This document shows, piece after piece, positions 9,570 to 19,251 of a DNA stretch of 64,000 bases; position 1 is the first letter of the stretch; every line of letters begins with the position of its first letter. The position numbers and the translations under genes were made by a program. The stretch covers positions 4,836,001-4,900,000 of the forward strand of contig NZ_CP130713.1 of NCBI RefSeq assembly GCF_030553055.1. Reading direction: 5' to 3'. The stretch is from Streptomyces sp. XD-27 (GTDB lineage: Bacteria; Actinomycetota; Actinomycetes; Streptomycetales; Streptomycetaceae). The notes under the pieces are model-generated. The model ran no database searches, was not told the DNA's origin, and saw nothing but the letters and a program-made list of their open reading frames with translations.

Positions 9570-10481
9570 GTGATCGAGGCTCGTCATCTCCGGGTGCTGC
9601 GCGCTGTGGCCGCCACCGGCTCCTTCTCCGCCGCGGCGCGGGAACTGGGCTGCACACAACCCGCCGTCAGCCAGCAGATGAAGGCCCTGGAGCAGTCCGT
9701 CGGCACGCCGCTGCTGGTGCGTACGGGCCGCGCGATGCGGCCGACGGAGGCGGGCGAGGCGCTCGTGCGGCACGCGGCGGGCATCCTCGCCGGACTGACC
9801 GCCGCCGAGGAGGAGGTCGCGGCGCTCGCCGGGCTGCGGGCGGGCCGGGTCCGGCTGGCCTCCTTCCCCAGCGGCAGCTCGACGCTGGTGCCCTGCGCGC
9901 TGGCCGGGATGCGGGCCGCGCACCCCGGCACCCGGGTCTCGCTGGTCGAGGCCGAACCGCCGCGTTCGGCGGAGATGCTGCGGGCCGGCGACTGCGAGAT
10001 CGCCCTCGCCTTCCGGTACCCGGAGGTGCGCGGATCGGATCCGGCGGCGGAGGCGGAGTGGGACGACCTGGTGGTGCGCCCGCTGCTCGCCGACCGGCTG
10101 GTGGGCGTCGTCCCGGAGACGCACCGGCTGGCCGGGGGCGGTGCGGTGGGCATCGCGGAACTGGCCGGGGAATCCTGGATCGCGGGCTGTCCGCGCTGCC
10201 GCCGCCACCTGGTGGAGGTCTGCGAGGGAGCGGGCTTCACCCCGCGGATCGACTTCGCGACGGACGACTACCCGGCGGTGATCGGCCTGGTGGCCGCCGG
10301 GCTCGGGGTCGCGGTCCTGCCCGAGCTGGCGCTGGAGTCGGTACGGGCCAAGGGCGCCGCGACGGTGCCGGTGGAGCCCGTCGTACAGCGCGAAGTGGTC
10401 GCGCTCACGCTGCCGGACCTGGCCCGGGTACCGGCGGTGGCGGCGATGCTGGACCGCCTGGAACACGCGGCCCGCCGCTGA
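9570..10481 (+). CDS. LysR-family transcriptional regulator
   Basis: 303 aa, GTG start. N-terminal winged helix (residues about 1-60: GSFSAAARELGCTQPAVSQQ is the recognition region) and a C-terminal periplasmic-binding-like effector domain. Two Cys close together (AGCPRCRRHL, near residue 210) are unusual and might sense redox or metal. Divergent from the MOSC gene across 79 bases, the classic layout for LysR control of its neighbour; target and ligand are not deducible. Confidence 0.88.
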   Translation: MIEARHLRVLRAVAATGSFSAAARELGCTQPAVSQQMKALEQSVGTPLLVRTGRAMRPTEAGEALVRHAAGILAGLTAAEEEVAALAGLRAGRVRLASFPSGSSTLVPCALAGMRAAHPGTRVSLVEAEPPRSAEMLRAGDCEIALAFRYPEVRGSDPAAEAEWDDLVVRPLLADRLVGVVPETHRLAGGGAVGIAELAGESWIAGCPRCRRHLVEVCEGAGFTPRIDFATDDYPAVIGLVAAGLGVAVLPELALESVRAKGAATVPVEPVVQREVVALTLPDLARVPAVAAMLDRLEHAARR

Positions 10482-10601
10482 CGGCGTCCGTCAGCCAGGG
10501 CCGCACCCGGAAGAAGAAACGTTTCCTCAGTCCCGCGCGCCGGACCCGCAAGGCATAGCAGCCGCACCCCCGGCCTCCGTCTCACGGCGAACACCGCACC
10601 G

Positions 10602-10916
10602 TCACGTCTTCTGCGCGCCGGACGCGGCGATGACCCGATGCCGCGCACGCCCCATGAGCTCTTCTCGTTCGTCCTCGGTGAGTCCGCCCCATACGCCGTA
10701 GGGCTCCCGCACCGCGAGTGCGTGCGCCGCGCACTCCGCGCGCACCGGGCAGCGCATGCAGACCTCCTTCGCCGAGGACTCGCGGGCGCTGCGGGCCGCC
10801 CCGCGCTCGCCCTCGGGGTGGAAGAAGAGGGAACTGTCGACTCCGCGGCACGCGGCGAGGAGCTGCCAGTCCCACAGGTCGGCGTTGGGACCGGGAAGGC
10901 GGGAGAAATCGGCCAT
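10602..10916 (-). CDS. whiD: WhiB-like sporulation protein WhiD
   Basis: 104 aa; ATG at 10916 follows GAGGGG, though the frame is open further upstream. WhiD is a [4Fe-4S] Wbl protein needed in late sporulation (septation, spore wall thickening) and binds region 4 of the principal sigma factor. The four cluster cysteines are C23, C53, C56 and C62, followed by the GVWGG turn. The N-terminus MADFSRLPGPNADLWDWQLL and the neighbouring divergent bldM identify it as WhiD rather than another Wbl. Slightly shorter C-terminus than I recall for S. coelicolor. Confidence 0.93.
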   Translation of the reverse strand: MADFSRLPGPNADLWDWQLLAACRGVDSSLFFHPEGERGAARSARESSAKEVCMRCPVRAECAAHALAVREPYGVWGGLTEDEREELMGRARHRVIAASGAQKT

Positions 10917-11152
10917 TGCTTCTATCCCCTCGATGCGAACGGGTGTGGCCGCGTGCTCACGACCGTACATCCGCTGTGTAAGCAGATGAAAATATGACTC
11001 ATTGCGAATCTAGCCACACATGGCGTCAGATGGGAAGCAAGGTCGCCAAATGCCACTCATCGGGGCATGGCGCCCGGACAGGGCGACGCGAGTGGTGAAG
11101 CGGCTCCGTGTCCGTGCCCTCACGTAGAGTGTCGAAGGTGGCCGCCGAAGCC

Positions 11153-11180
11153 CGTAACTCTTTCGGGTGACCGTCGTTGA
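11153..11180 (+). promoter_or_regulatory. Sigma-BldN-type promoter of bldM (bldMp1)
   Basis: CGTAAC (11153-11158), 16-base spacer, CGTTGA (11175-11180). As I recall, sigma-BldN directs bldMp1 through just such -35/-10 elements. It starts a leader of roughly 115 bases before bldM. The rest of the 10917-11302 whiD-bldM gap shows an AT-rich patch near 10980-11015 that probably holds whiD promoter elements, but I cannot place these. Confidence 0.82.
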
Positions 11181-11302
11181 GAGTGCGGAGGCGGTTGATG
11201 GATGAAGCTCTCGGACGGGTGTCCGAGGCGGTCAATCGCTCAGGTGACGATACGTACAGCCTGGAGGCACAAGGTGACGCTCATCAGCTGCGGAGGGCGG
11301 CC

Positions 11303-11914
11303 ATGACATCCGTCCTCGTCTGCGACGACTCCCCGCTTGCCCGAGAGGCGCTGCGTCGCGCGGTCGCGACCGTGCCCGGCGTCGAGCGCGTGACGACGGC
11401 GGCCAACGGCGAGGAAGTCCTCCGCCGCTGGGGCGCCGACCGCTCGGACCTGATTCTGATGGACGTACGGATGCCCGGGCTCGGCGGCGTCGAGACCGTG
11501 CGTCGGCTGCTCTCCGCCGACCCCGGCGCGCGCATCATCATGCTCACGGTCGCCGAGGACCTGGACGGCGTCGCGCTCGCGGTCGCCGCCGGGGCCCGCG
11601 GCTATCTGCACAAGGACGCGTCCCGTGCGGAACTGCGTGCGACCGTGACCCAGGCGCTCGCCGACCCCACCTGGCGGCTTGCCCCGCGCCGGCTGCGCTC
11701 CGCGGAGATGGGCGCCGCCCCGACGCTCACCGCGCGCGAGATTCAGGTGCTGGAAGGGATGAGCCACGGCCGGTCGAACGCGGAGATCGGCCGGGAGCTG
11801 TTCCTCTCCGAGGACACGGTGAAGACCCACGCGCGGCGGTTGTTCAAAAAGCTCGGCGCCTCCGACCGGGCGCACGCGGTGGCACTCGGCTTCCGCTGGG
11901 GCCTGGTCCGCTGA
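11303..11914 (+). CDS. bldM: Atypical response regulator BldM
   Basis: 203 aa, start at ATG 11303 (GGAGG 7 bases upstream), the known BldM length. NarL/FixJ-type: receiver domain residues 1-120 and a LuxR HTH at about 140-200 (TAREIQVLEGMSHGRSNAEIGREL). The phosphorylation-site position is D54 (ILMDVRMPG); in S. coelicolor BldM is an orphan and works without phosphorylation there. It activates early development genes as a homodimer and late sporulation genes with WhiI. Divergent from whiD and preceded by a sigma-BldN promoter. Confidence 0.96.
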   Translation: MTSVLVCDDSPLAREALRRAVATVPGVERVTTAANGEEVLRRWGADRSDLILMDVRMPGLGGVETVRRLLSADPGARIIMLTVAEDLDGVALAVAAGARGYLHKDASRAELRATVTQALADPTWRLAPRRLRSAEMGAAPTLTAREIQVLEGMSHGRSNAEIGRELFLSEDTVKTHARRLFKKLGASDRAHAVALGFRWGLVR

Positions 11915-11960
11915 TCTCTTCGTGGCGCGCAACGTGATGGTCGCGGTGCGCGCCACCTCC

Positions 11961-12068
11961 GGCCGCAGCGGTCGCGGCACAAGGCCGCCACCAGCGGTCG
12001 CGGCGGAAGGTCGCCGCTGAACGGCCGCGGTGGAACACCGCCGCTGACAGCCGCGGTGAACGGCCGCC
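11961..12068. repeat. GC-rich degenerate short repeats between bldM and the sigma factor gene
   Basis: AGCGGTCGCGGC occurs twice (11967-11978, 11993-12004) and is followed by related CGCTGAACGGCCGCGG and CGCTGACAGCCGCGG units and their inverted forms. It fills about a third of the 375-base gap 11915-12289; no gene is seen in the gap. The repeats could fold into the bldM 3' end structure. Confidence 0.5.
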
Positions 12069-12289
12069 GACGTGCACCACGAAGGGTGACGACAGGAGCC
12101 GTACGCCGAAACCTCACCGGATGCCGCATCCTTGAGGTGTGACTCCTCCCCGGCTGGGACCGCGGCAACTCGCTCGGTCAGAGACCCCACGACGGACAAG
12201 CGCTGTTCGAGGCCGCGTGGCACGGGCAGAAGCTATCGGTGGAGTCGTGGGCACGGGGCGGGTATACCCGAAAGGGGGAGGCGCGGGAC

Positions 12290-12985
12290 GTGAGTGCGAA
12301 AACACCGACACGTAACGGTTCGGTGCACAACCTTGAGGCCAGTGCCGTAGATCATGAGCGGCCAAGGCACCATGGACCGATGCGCGACGACGAGAACCTG
12401 GGGTCGCCCCTGGCCGCCGCGGGCCCTGGGGACATCGGTGCCCTCGTCCGACGCGCAGTCGACGGCGACGAGCGCGCCACACACGACTTGCTCGCCCGTG
12501 TGCACCCGCTCGCCCTGCGCTATTGCCGCACCCGGCTGTCCCGGCTGCCGGGTGACGCCCGGCACTTCGTGGACGACCTGGCACAGGAGGTGTGCCTCGC
12601 CGTGCTGTGCGCGCTGCCGCGCTACCGCGACACGGGGCGGCCCTTCGAGGCGTTCGTCGTGGCCATCGCCGCCCACAAGGTCGCCGATCTGCAGCGGGCC
12701 GCCATGCGGCACCCGGGGAGTACGGCGGTGCCGTCGGACGAGATGCCGGAGCAGCCGGACGACTCGCTCGGCCCGGAGGAGCGGGCGCTGCTGAGCAGCG
12801 ACGCCGAATGGGCCAAGAAGCTGCTGGCCAACCTCCCGGAGAACCAGCGCGAGCTGGTGCTGCTGCGGGTCGCGGTCGGGCTCACGGCCGAGGAGACCGG
12901 GCAGATGCTGGGGATGTCGCCGGGCGCGGTCCGCGTCGCCCAGCACCGTGCGCTGAGCCGACTGCGGGCACTCGCCGAGCAGTGA
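12290..12985 (+). CDS. shbA: ECF-like sigma factor, ShbA/SigD type
   Basis: 231 aa from GTG 12290, chosen for the GGGGGAGG 9 bases upstream; an internal ATG at 12380 (201 aa, MRDDENL...) fits the core domain better but has a weak ribosome site. Sigma-70 region 2 spans [20 protein letters not shown] to the [10 protein letters not shown] segment, region 4 is [18 protein letters not shown] with the [24 protein letters not shown] gene of this type between bldM and guaB corresponds to ShbA, reported to drive transcription of hrdB, the principal sigma gene, in S. griseus. No anti-sigma gene is adjacent. Confidence 0.85.
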   Translation: MSAKTPTRNGSVHNLEASAVDHERPRHHGPMRDDENLGSPLAAAGPGDIGALVRRAVDGDERATHDLLARVHPLALRYCRTRLSRLPGDARHFVDDLAQEVCLAVLCALPRYRDTGRPFEAFVVAIAAHKVADLQRAAMRHPGSTAVPSDEMPEQPDDSLGPEERALLSSDAEWAKKLLANLPENQRELVLLRVAVGLTAEETGQMLGMSPGAVRVAQHRALSRLRALAEQ

Positions 12986-13107
12986 GCGCATGCCGACCGG
13001 CTGCCAGATCCGTATGCCAGACCCGTATGAACGTACGACGTCGTCTGAACGTACAAGTGACGGGGCCCTCATCAATCGTGGAATGAGCCACCGGCGGAGG
13101 CCGTTAG

Positions 13108-14652
<1,545 letters not shown>

Positions 14653-14684
14653 CGAACCGCTCGCATCGAGGCAGTTTGTATGAC

Positions 14685-14720
14685 CGGAAGCCCGCGGCTG
14701 TGGACAGCCGCGGGCTTCCG
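14685..14720 (+). terminator. guaB terminator
   Basis: A 16-bp perfect stem, CGGAAGCCCGCGGCTG with its complement, around a TGGA loop, 32 bases after the guaB stop; no T-run, as usual in Streptomyces. Confidence 0.85.
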
Positions 14721-14771
14721 ATGTGCCCGTCGGTGATACTGGTGGGGCATAGACAAGAGGAAGGCACACAC

Positions 14772-15902
14772 GTGACTGAGATCGAGATCGGGCGCGGGAA
14801 GCGCGGCCGCAGGGCGTACGCGTTCGACGAGATCGCCGTCGTCCCCAGTCGTCGTACGCGGGACCCCAAGGAGGTCTCGATCGCCTGGCAGATCGACGCG
14901 TACCGCTTCGAGCTGCCGTTCCTGGCCGCTCCGATGGACTCGGTGGTCTCGCCGCAGACCGCGATCCGCATCGGTGAGCTGGGCGGGCTCGGGGTGCTCA
15001 ACCTCGAAGGTCTGTGGACGCGGTACGAGGACCCCGAGCCGCTGCTCGCGGAGATCGCCGAGCTGGACGAGCGGACCGCGACCCGCCGGATGCAGGAGAT
15101 CTACGCCGAGCCGATCAAGGAGGAGCTGATCGGGCAGCGCATCAAGGAGGTGCGCGACTCGGGCGTGGTCACCGCGGCGGCGCTCTCCCCGCAGCGCACC
15201 GCCCAGTTCTCCAAGGCCGTGGTGGACGCGGGCGTCGACATCTTCGTGATCCGCGGCACGACGGTCTCCGCCGAGCACGTCTCCGGCGCCGCCGAGCCGC
15301 TGAACCTCAAGCAGTTCATCTACGAGCTCGACGTGCCGGTGATCGTCGGCGGCTGCGCCACGTACACCGCCGCGCTCCACCTGATGCGCACGGGCGCGGC
15401 CGGTGTCCTGGTCGGCTTCGGCGGCGGCGCCGCGCACACCACCCGCAACGTGCTGGGCATCCAGGTCCCGATGGCCACCGCCGTGGCGGACGTCGCGGCC
15501 GCCCGCCGGGACTACATGGACGAGTCCGGCGGCCGGTACGTGCACGTCATCGCCGACGGCGGCGTCGGCTGGTCCGGCGACCTGCCGAAGGCCATCGCGT
15601 GCGGCGCGGACGCGGTCATGATCGGCTCCCCCCTGGCCCGCGCGACGGACGCCCCCGGCCGCGGCCACCACTGGGGAATGGAAGCCGTCCACGAGGACGT
15701 GCCGCGCGGCAAGCGCATGAACCTGGGCACGGTCGGCACGATGGAGGAGGTCCTCCTCGGCCCCTCCCACACCCCGGACGGCTCGATGAACTTCTTCGGC
15801 GCCCTGCGCCGGGCGATGGCCACGACCGGCTACAGCGAGCTGAAGGAATTCCAGCGGGTGGAGGTCACGGTGGCTCCGGCTGCGGACCACGGCAAGCGGT
15901 GA
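14772..15902 (+). CDS. guaB3: GuaB3-family IMP dehydrogenase-related protein
   Basis: 376 aa, GTG start behind AAGAGGAAGG. IMPDH-like TIM barrel with no CBS domains (EIEIGRGKRGRRAYAFDEI at the N-terminus is the GuaB3 signature). The catalytic loop that reads GSICTTR in GuaB is GAAHTTRNVLG here, so the nucleophilic Cys is replaced by His. DPKEVSIAW, AAPMDSVVSP and IADGGVGWSGD are conserved. Actinobacterial GuaB3 has no settled role; loss of the Cys argues against IMP oxidation by the normal mechanism. Adjacent to guaB, as in mycobacteria. Confidence 0.9.
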   Translation: MTEIEIGRGKRGRRAYAFDEIAVVPSRRTRDPKEVSIAWQIDAYRFELPFLAAPMDSVVSPQTAIRIGELGGLGVLNLEGLWTRYEDPEPLLAEIAELDERTATRRMQEIYAEPIKEELIGQRIKEVRDSGVVTAAALSPQRTAQFSKAVVDAGVDIFVIRGTTVSAEHVSGAAEPLNLKQFIYELDVPVIVGGCATYTAALHLMRTGAAGVLVGFGGGAAHTTRNVLGIQVPMATAVADVAAARRDYMDESGGRYVHVIADGGVGWSGDLPKAIACGADAVMIGSPLARATDAPGRGHHWGMEAVHEDVPRGKRMNLGTVGTMEEVLLGPSHTPDGSMNFFGALRRAMATTGYSELKEFQRVEVTVAPAADHGKR

Positions 15903-15933
15903 CGTCCTGACGGACGGTTTCACGCGTATACGG

Positions 15934-15971
15934 CGAGGGGCCCCGACCGCGGATGCGGTCGGGGCCCCTCG
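15934..15971. terminator. Bidirectional terminator after guaB3
   Basis: A 17-bp perfect stem (15934-15950 with 15955-15971, arm CGAGGGGCCCCGACCGC) with a GGAT loop, between convergent guaB3 and the membrane protein gene at 15989. Confidence 0.88.
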
Positions 15972-15988
15972 TGCGGAACGGGTCCGCG

Positions 15989-16573
15989 TCAGCGGCTGTT
16001 CGCGACGCGGTAGGCGGTGCCGAAGGCCGCCACCGGCGCCAGAGCGATGAAGACGTACGTCAGACCTTCGACGTTTTTCTTCCATGTCTCGAAGTTGTCG
16101 CTGAAGTAGTCGGTGAAGATCTCGAAGGCACCCGGCGCACCAGGCGTGCCCTCAGCGAGGTCCGCCTGGATGCAGGCGTAACCCCAGAGCTCGCCGAAGA
16201 ACACGGCGGCGGCGGCGAAGATGGCGCCGACCACCCACAGGCCGGAGTTGCGGCCACCGAGCTTGCCGATCACCAGGCCGATGAGGGCGCTGACGGCGAT
16301 GCCCGCGTAGGAGAACTGGGTGACCTCGACCGGGATCTCGTCCGTGTCGGTCATGGCGCTCATCAGGAAGCCGTAGGCGAACATGCCGACGACGGCGACG
16401 GCCAGACCGGCGAGCAGCGCCATGCCGGCGTTGCCCTGAGGGGCCGGGGGCGGGGGCGGCGGGAAGCCGCCGCCGTACGGGGCCTGCGGCTGGCCGTAGC
16501 CCGGCTGCTGGGGCTGCTGCGGGTAGCCGTATCCGCCCGGCTGCTGAGGCGGCTGCTGCCAGTTCTGGCTCAT
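15989..16573 (-). CDS. Pro/Gln/Tyr-rich membrane protein
   Basis: 194 aa, ATG at 16573 with a GGGGGAT-type ribosome site. The first 45 residues are a low-complexity PQQPGYG-like cytosolic tail, followed by four predicted membrane helices at about 50-72, 85-105, 110-130 and 168-188. A region between the last two (FEIFTDYFSDNFETWKKN) is likely an extracytoplasmic or interfacial loop. Such PQQ/PYG-tailed small membrane proteins are common in Streptomyces; the function is unknown. Confidence 0.82.
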   Translation of the reverse strand: MSQNWQQPPQQPGGYGYPQQPQQPGYGQPQAPYGGGFPPPPPPAPQGNAGMALLAGLAVAVVGMFAYGFLMSAMTDTDEIPVEVTQFSYAGIAVSALIGLVIGKLGGRNSGLWVVGAIFAAAAVFFGELWGYACIQADLAEGTPGAPGAFEIFTDYFSDNFETWKKNVEGLTYVFIALAPVAAFGTAYRVANSR

Positions 16574-16758
16574 GACAATCCCCCGGGGATGAAGGTGATG
16601 GGCCGCGCTCCGGGGACAGGTGCTGCTTGGAGTGCGGCGGAAAGTGCACCTTCAAACTAACAGCAGGGCATGACAATCCGACAAGCCGCGTCTGACGTCC
16701 GTGACACGGCTGGGACCGGATGGAGACAACCCGTCCTCTATATGGGGATTATGTGGAC

Positions 16759-16941
16759 CTATTCGGTGACGCGCTTCGCCGCCAGGTAACTCTCCACATC
16801 TGCAACGGTGTAGACCGCCGGATCGTTCCTACCCAACACCTCCTCGTGCCAGTAGTCGAGAACCAGCCTGAAGTGCCCGGTCGGAGTGTCCGCCGCGATG
16901 CAGCGTCCTGGGCGGGCAATCGGCGTGATCATGGAACGCAC
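16759..16941 (-). CDS. Possible small protein, 60 aa
   Basis: An open frame of 60 residues with lower third-position GC than its neighbours and no clear Shine-Dalgarno (ATGs at 16941 and 16932). The product (…FRLVLDYWHEEVLGRNDP…VESYLAAKRVTE) has balanced composition, unlike shadow frames. It stands alone between the promoters of the flanking genes. It could be a remnant of a longer gene. I do not recognise it. Confidence 0.4.
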   Translation of the reverse strand: MRSMITPIARPGRCIAADTPTGHFRLVLDYWHEEVLGRNDPAVYTVADVESYLAAKRVTE

Positions 16942-17035
16942 GGTAGCAGCGGCCGCTCCTTTGGAGTGAGGGCGTGGCGGAAACGGGGGACGCGGCGCGC
17001 CACGGGGAACCGGGCATAAGCAATAATCTCAACTT

Positions 17036-18184
17036 ATGGCGCAAAGTAAGTCGTTCACCGGACGGGACATGGGTATCGACCTCGGCACCGCGAACACGCT
17101 GGTGTACGTACGGGGGAAGGGAGTGGTGCTCAACGAGCCGTCGGTCGTCGCGGTCAACGCGGTCGACGGAAGTGTGTTGTCGGTCGGCTCGGAGGCGAAG
17201 GAGACGATCGGCAGGACCCCCTCGCACATCGTCGCGGTCCGCCCACTGCGGGACGGAGTGATAGCGGACTTCGAGATCGCCGAGCGGATGCTGCGGTACT
17301 TCATCAAGAAGGTGACGGGCAGTCGGCTGCTTGCCCGGCCCCGCGTCGTCGTCTGTGTGCCCTCCGGCATCACGGGCGTCGAGCGGCGCGCGGTCATCGA
17401 GGCCGCCTCGCAGGCCGGGGCGCGGCAGGTGCACCTCGTCGAGGAGCCGATGGCGGCCGCGATCGGTGCGGGGCTGCCGGTCGGCGAGCCGACCGGCAGC
17501 ATGGTCGTGGACATCGGCGGCGGCACGGCCGAGGTCGCGGTCATCTCGCTCGGCGGGATCGTCACGGCGCGCTCGGTCCGCACCGCCGGCGACGCGATGG
17601 ACGCCGCGATCATCGCGTACGTGAAGAAGCAGTACGCCATGGCCATCGGGGAGCGCACCGCCGAGGAGATCAAGATGCGCATCGGATCGGCCGCGCCCGG
17701 CGGGGCGTGGGCCGGGGCCGGCCTGGCCCAGCAGCCCGAGTCCCGGCACGTGAGCCTTCCGGAGCCGGACGGCGACCCGGAGCAGACCCAGGGCCTGCTG
17801 CCGCCGGAGCGCTGCACGGTTCGCGGTCGTGATCAGGTGAGCGGGCTGCCCAAGGTGCTCGAACTGACCGCCGACGAGGTCCGGCACGCCTTGGCCGAGC
17901 CGGTCGACGCGATCGTCGACGCCGTCCGCTCGACGCTGGACGAGACCCCGCCCGAGCTGGCCGGCGACATCATGGACCGCGGCATCGTGCTGACCGGCGG
18001 CGGAGCGCTGCTGCGCGGCATGGACGTCCGGCTCAGCCGAGAGCTGGACATCCCCGTACTGCTCGCCGACGCCCCGTTGGACTGCGTGGCGGTCGGCACC
18101 GGCCGGTGCGTGGAGAACTACGCGGCGCTCCGCACGGTCCTCGACGCGAAGCCGCGCATGGCGGCGGGCACGGCACGTCTGTAA
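17036..18184 (+). CDS. MreB/Mbl-like actin homologue with an internal insertion
   Basis: 382 aa from ATG. Bacterial actin fold: [17 protein letters not shown] (phosphate 1), [18 protein letters not shown] (phosphate 2) and [15 protein letters not shown] (adenosine motif) are intact, so ATP binding is likely. A Gly/Ala/Pro/Gln-rich stretch at about residues 219-259, before the conserved [11 protein letters not shown], is longer than in typical MreB/Mbl and looks disordered. No mreC, mreD, pbp2 or rodA follows, so this is a solitary paralogue of the Mbl kind; in Streptomyces such proteins act in spore-wall synthesis. No ribosome site; AATAAT 8 bases before ATG might be a -10 for a leaderless transcript. 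Confidence 0.88.
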   Translation: MAQSKSFTGRDMGIDLGTANTLVYVRGKGVVLNEPSVVAVNAVDGSVLSVGSEAKETIGRTPSHIVAVRPLRDGVIADFEIAERMLRYFIKKVTGSRLLARPRVVVCVPSGITGVERRAVIEAASQAGARQVHLVEEPMAAAIGAGLPVGEPTGSMVVDIGGGTAEVAVISLGGIVTARSVRTAGDAMDAAIIAYVKKQYAMAIGERTAEEIKMRIGSAAPGGAWAGAGLAQQPESRHVSLPEPDGDPEQTQGLLPPERCTVRGRDQVSGLPKVLELTADEVRHALAEPVDAIVDAVRSTLDETPPELAGDIMDRGIVLTGGGALLRGMDVRLSRELDIPVLLADAPLDCVAVGTGRCVENYAALRTVLDAKPRMAAGTARL

Positions 18185-18270
18185 CCGCTGCTCCCCGGGC
18201 CGGGGCCGCCCCTGGCCCGGGCCCCGCAGTGGCCCCGGCCCGCCCCTTGGCTGTTGCTGTCCTAGGCTCC

Positions 18271-18320
18271 GGGCGCCATCCCCGGCCCCGGGCCCAGGCT
18301 CGGGGTCGGGGATGGCGCCC
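18271..18320. terminator. Bidirectional terminator between mreB-like and NUDIX genes
   Basis: A 20-bp stem with one G-U pair (18271-18290 with 18301-18320; outer arm GGGCGCCATCCCCG) and a 10-base loop, between two convergent genes. A second GC-rich repeat (CCCGGGCCGGGGCC region, 18196-18240) precedes it. Confidence 0.85.
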
Positions 18321-18371
18321 GGCCCTGGAGCCGCCCGGCGCCGGGGACTTCAGCCTGCGGTGAGTATCCGC

Positions 18372-18878
18372 TCATCGGGCGGCAGGCATGTTGCCGTATC
18401 GCCAGTCGTCCACTCGCTTTCGGATGCTGGGGACCATCGGTAGCGCGTCGACTTCCTCGGGCGCGAACCAGCGCACCTGCGTCGATTCCTCGGAGACTGC
18501 CAGGTCCCCGGCGACTGGCCGCGCCAGGAAGCAGATGGAGAACTCCTGACGTACCTCGCCGTCGTCGTACGCGAAGACGTGTCCGGGGTTGGTGTAGGTG
18601 CCGACGATGCCGGTTACTTCGATGTCGATCCCGGTCTCTTCGCGGGTCTCTCGGATCGCGCAGTCCGACAGCGATTCGCCGATGTGCATCGCGCCTCCGG
18701 GCAGTGCCCACATTCCGTTGTCTGCCCTGCGCTGGAGGAGAATGCGTCCGGCAGCGTCGACGACGACAGCGGAGGCGGCCGGGACCAGACTGTTCGCGGC
18801 CGGGGCGTTGGGGTCGTCCTCGAAGCGGAAGACCGACAGATGCGCGTGACCCTCGCTGAACCTGGCATCGATGCCCAT
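18372..18878 (-). CDS. NUDIX hydrolase
   Basis: 168 aa from ATG 18878, chosen because AAGGA lies 5 bases upstream and the product begins at the domain (MGIDARFSEGHAHLSVFRF); a GTG at 18944 would add 22 residues. The Nudix box G-x5-E-x7-REtREETG spans residues 61-83 and is complete, so it should hydrolyse a nucleoside-diphosphate-linked substrate with Mg2+. The substrate is not predictable. Divergent from the lipoprotein gene at 19252. Confidence 0.87.
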   Translation of the reverse strand: MGIDARFSEGHAHLSVFRFEDDPNAPAANSLVPAASAVVVDAAGRILLQRRADNGMWALPGGAMHIGESLSDCAIRETREETGIDIEVTGIVGTYTNPGHVFAYDDGEVRQEFSICFLARPVAGDLAVSEESTQVRWFAPEEVDALPMVPSIRKRVDDWRYGNMPAAR

Positions 18879-19251
18879 CTGGTCCTTGACCTTCTCCAGC
18901 TCGGCGAGGGTTGCGCGGATACGTGTGGACAGAGTGAGTGCCACGCCCTCAAGCGCGCTCTGCTGGCCGCCGAGCGTGCCGCGCCGCAGGAGGCTCGCCG
19001 CGGCTCCGTGCGCACCATGGCTGTCGGCCTGATGCGGCACGATCGCGCCCTCCCCGGCGTACGCGGCTTCGCCCATCGCGTCGGCGCCCTCGTCTGAGCC
19101 GACCACCGGCAGGCGTGCCGAGGCGACACGCCGTGCGTGTTTGCCCTCGTGGGTGCGCTCTGGGGGCGAGCGGTCGGCCATGCTCGTTGCGTACGGTCGC
19201 GGGTGGTTCCGTGCGGGACGTCCGCGGAGGACCGAGGCCGAGGGGACAGCG

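Noticed and set aside
10512..10540. Terminator between LysR and whiD genes
   Set aside because: Only a 10-bp GAAACGTTTC palindrome without loop or stable stem is visible; not enough for a terminator call.
11177..11302. N-terminal extension of BldM by 42 residues
   Set aside because: The extension overlaps the sigma-BldN promoter and lacks a ribosome site; ATG at 11303 gives the known 203-residue protein.
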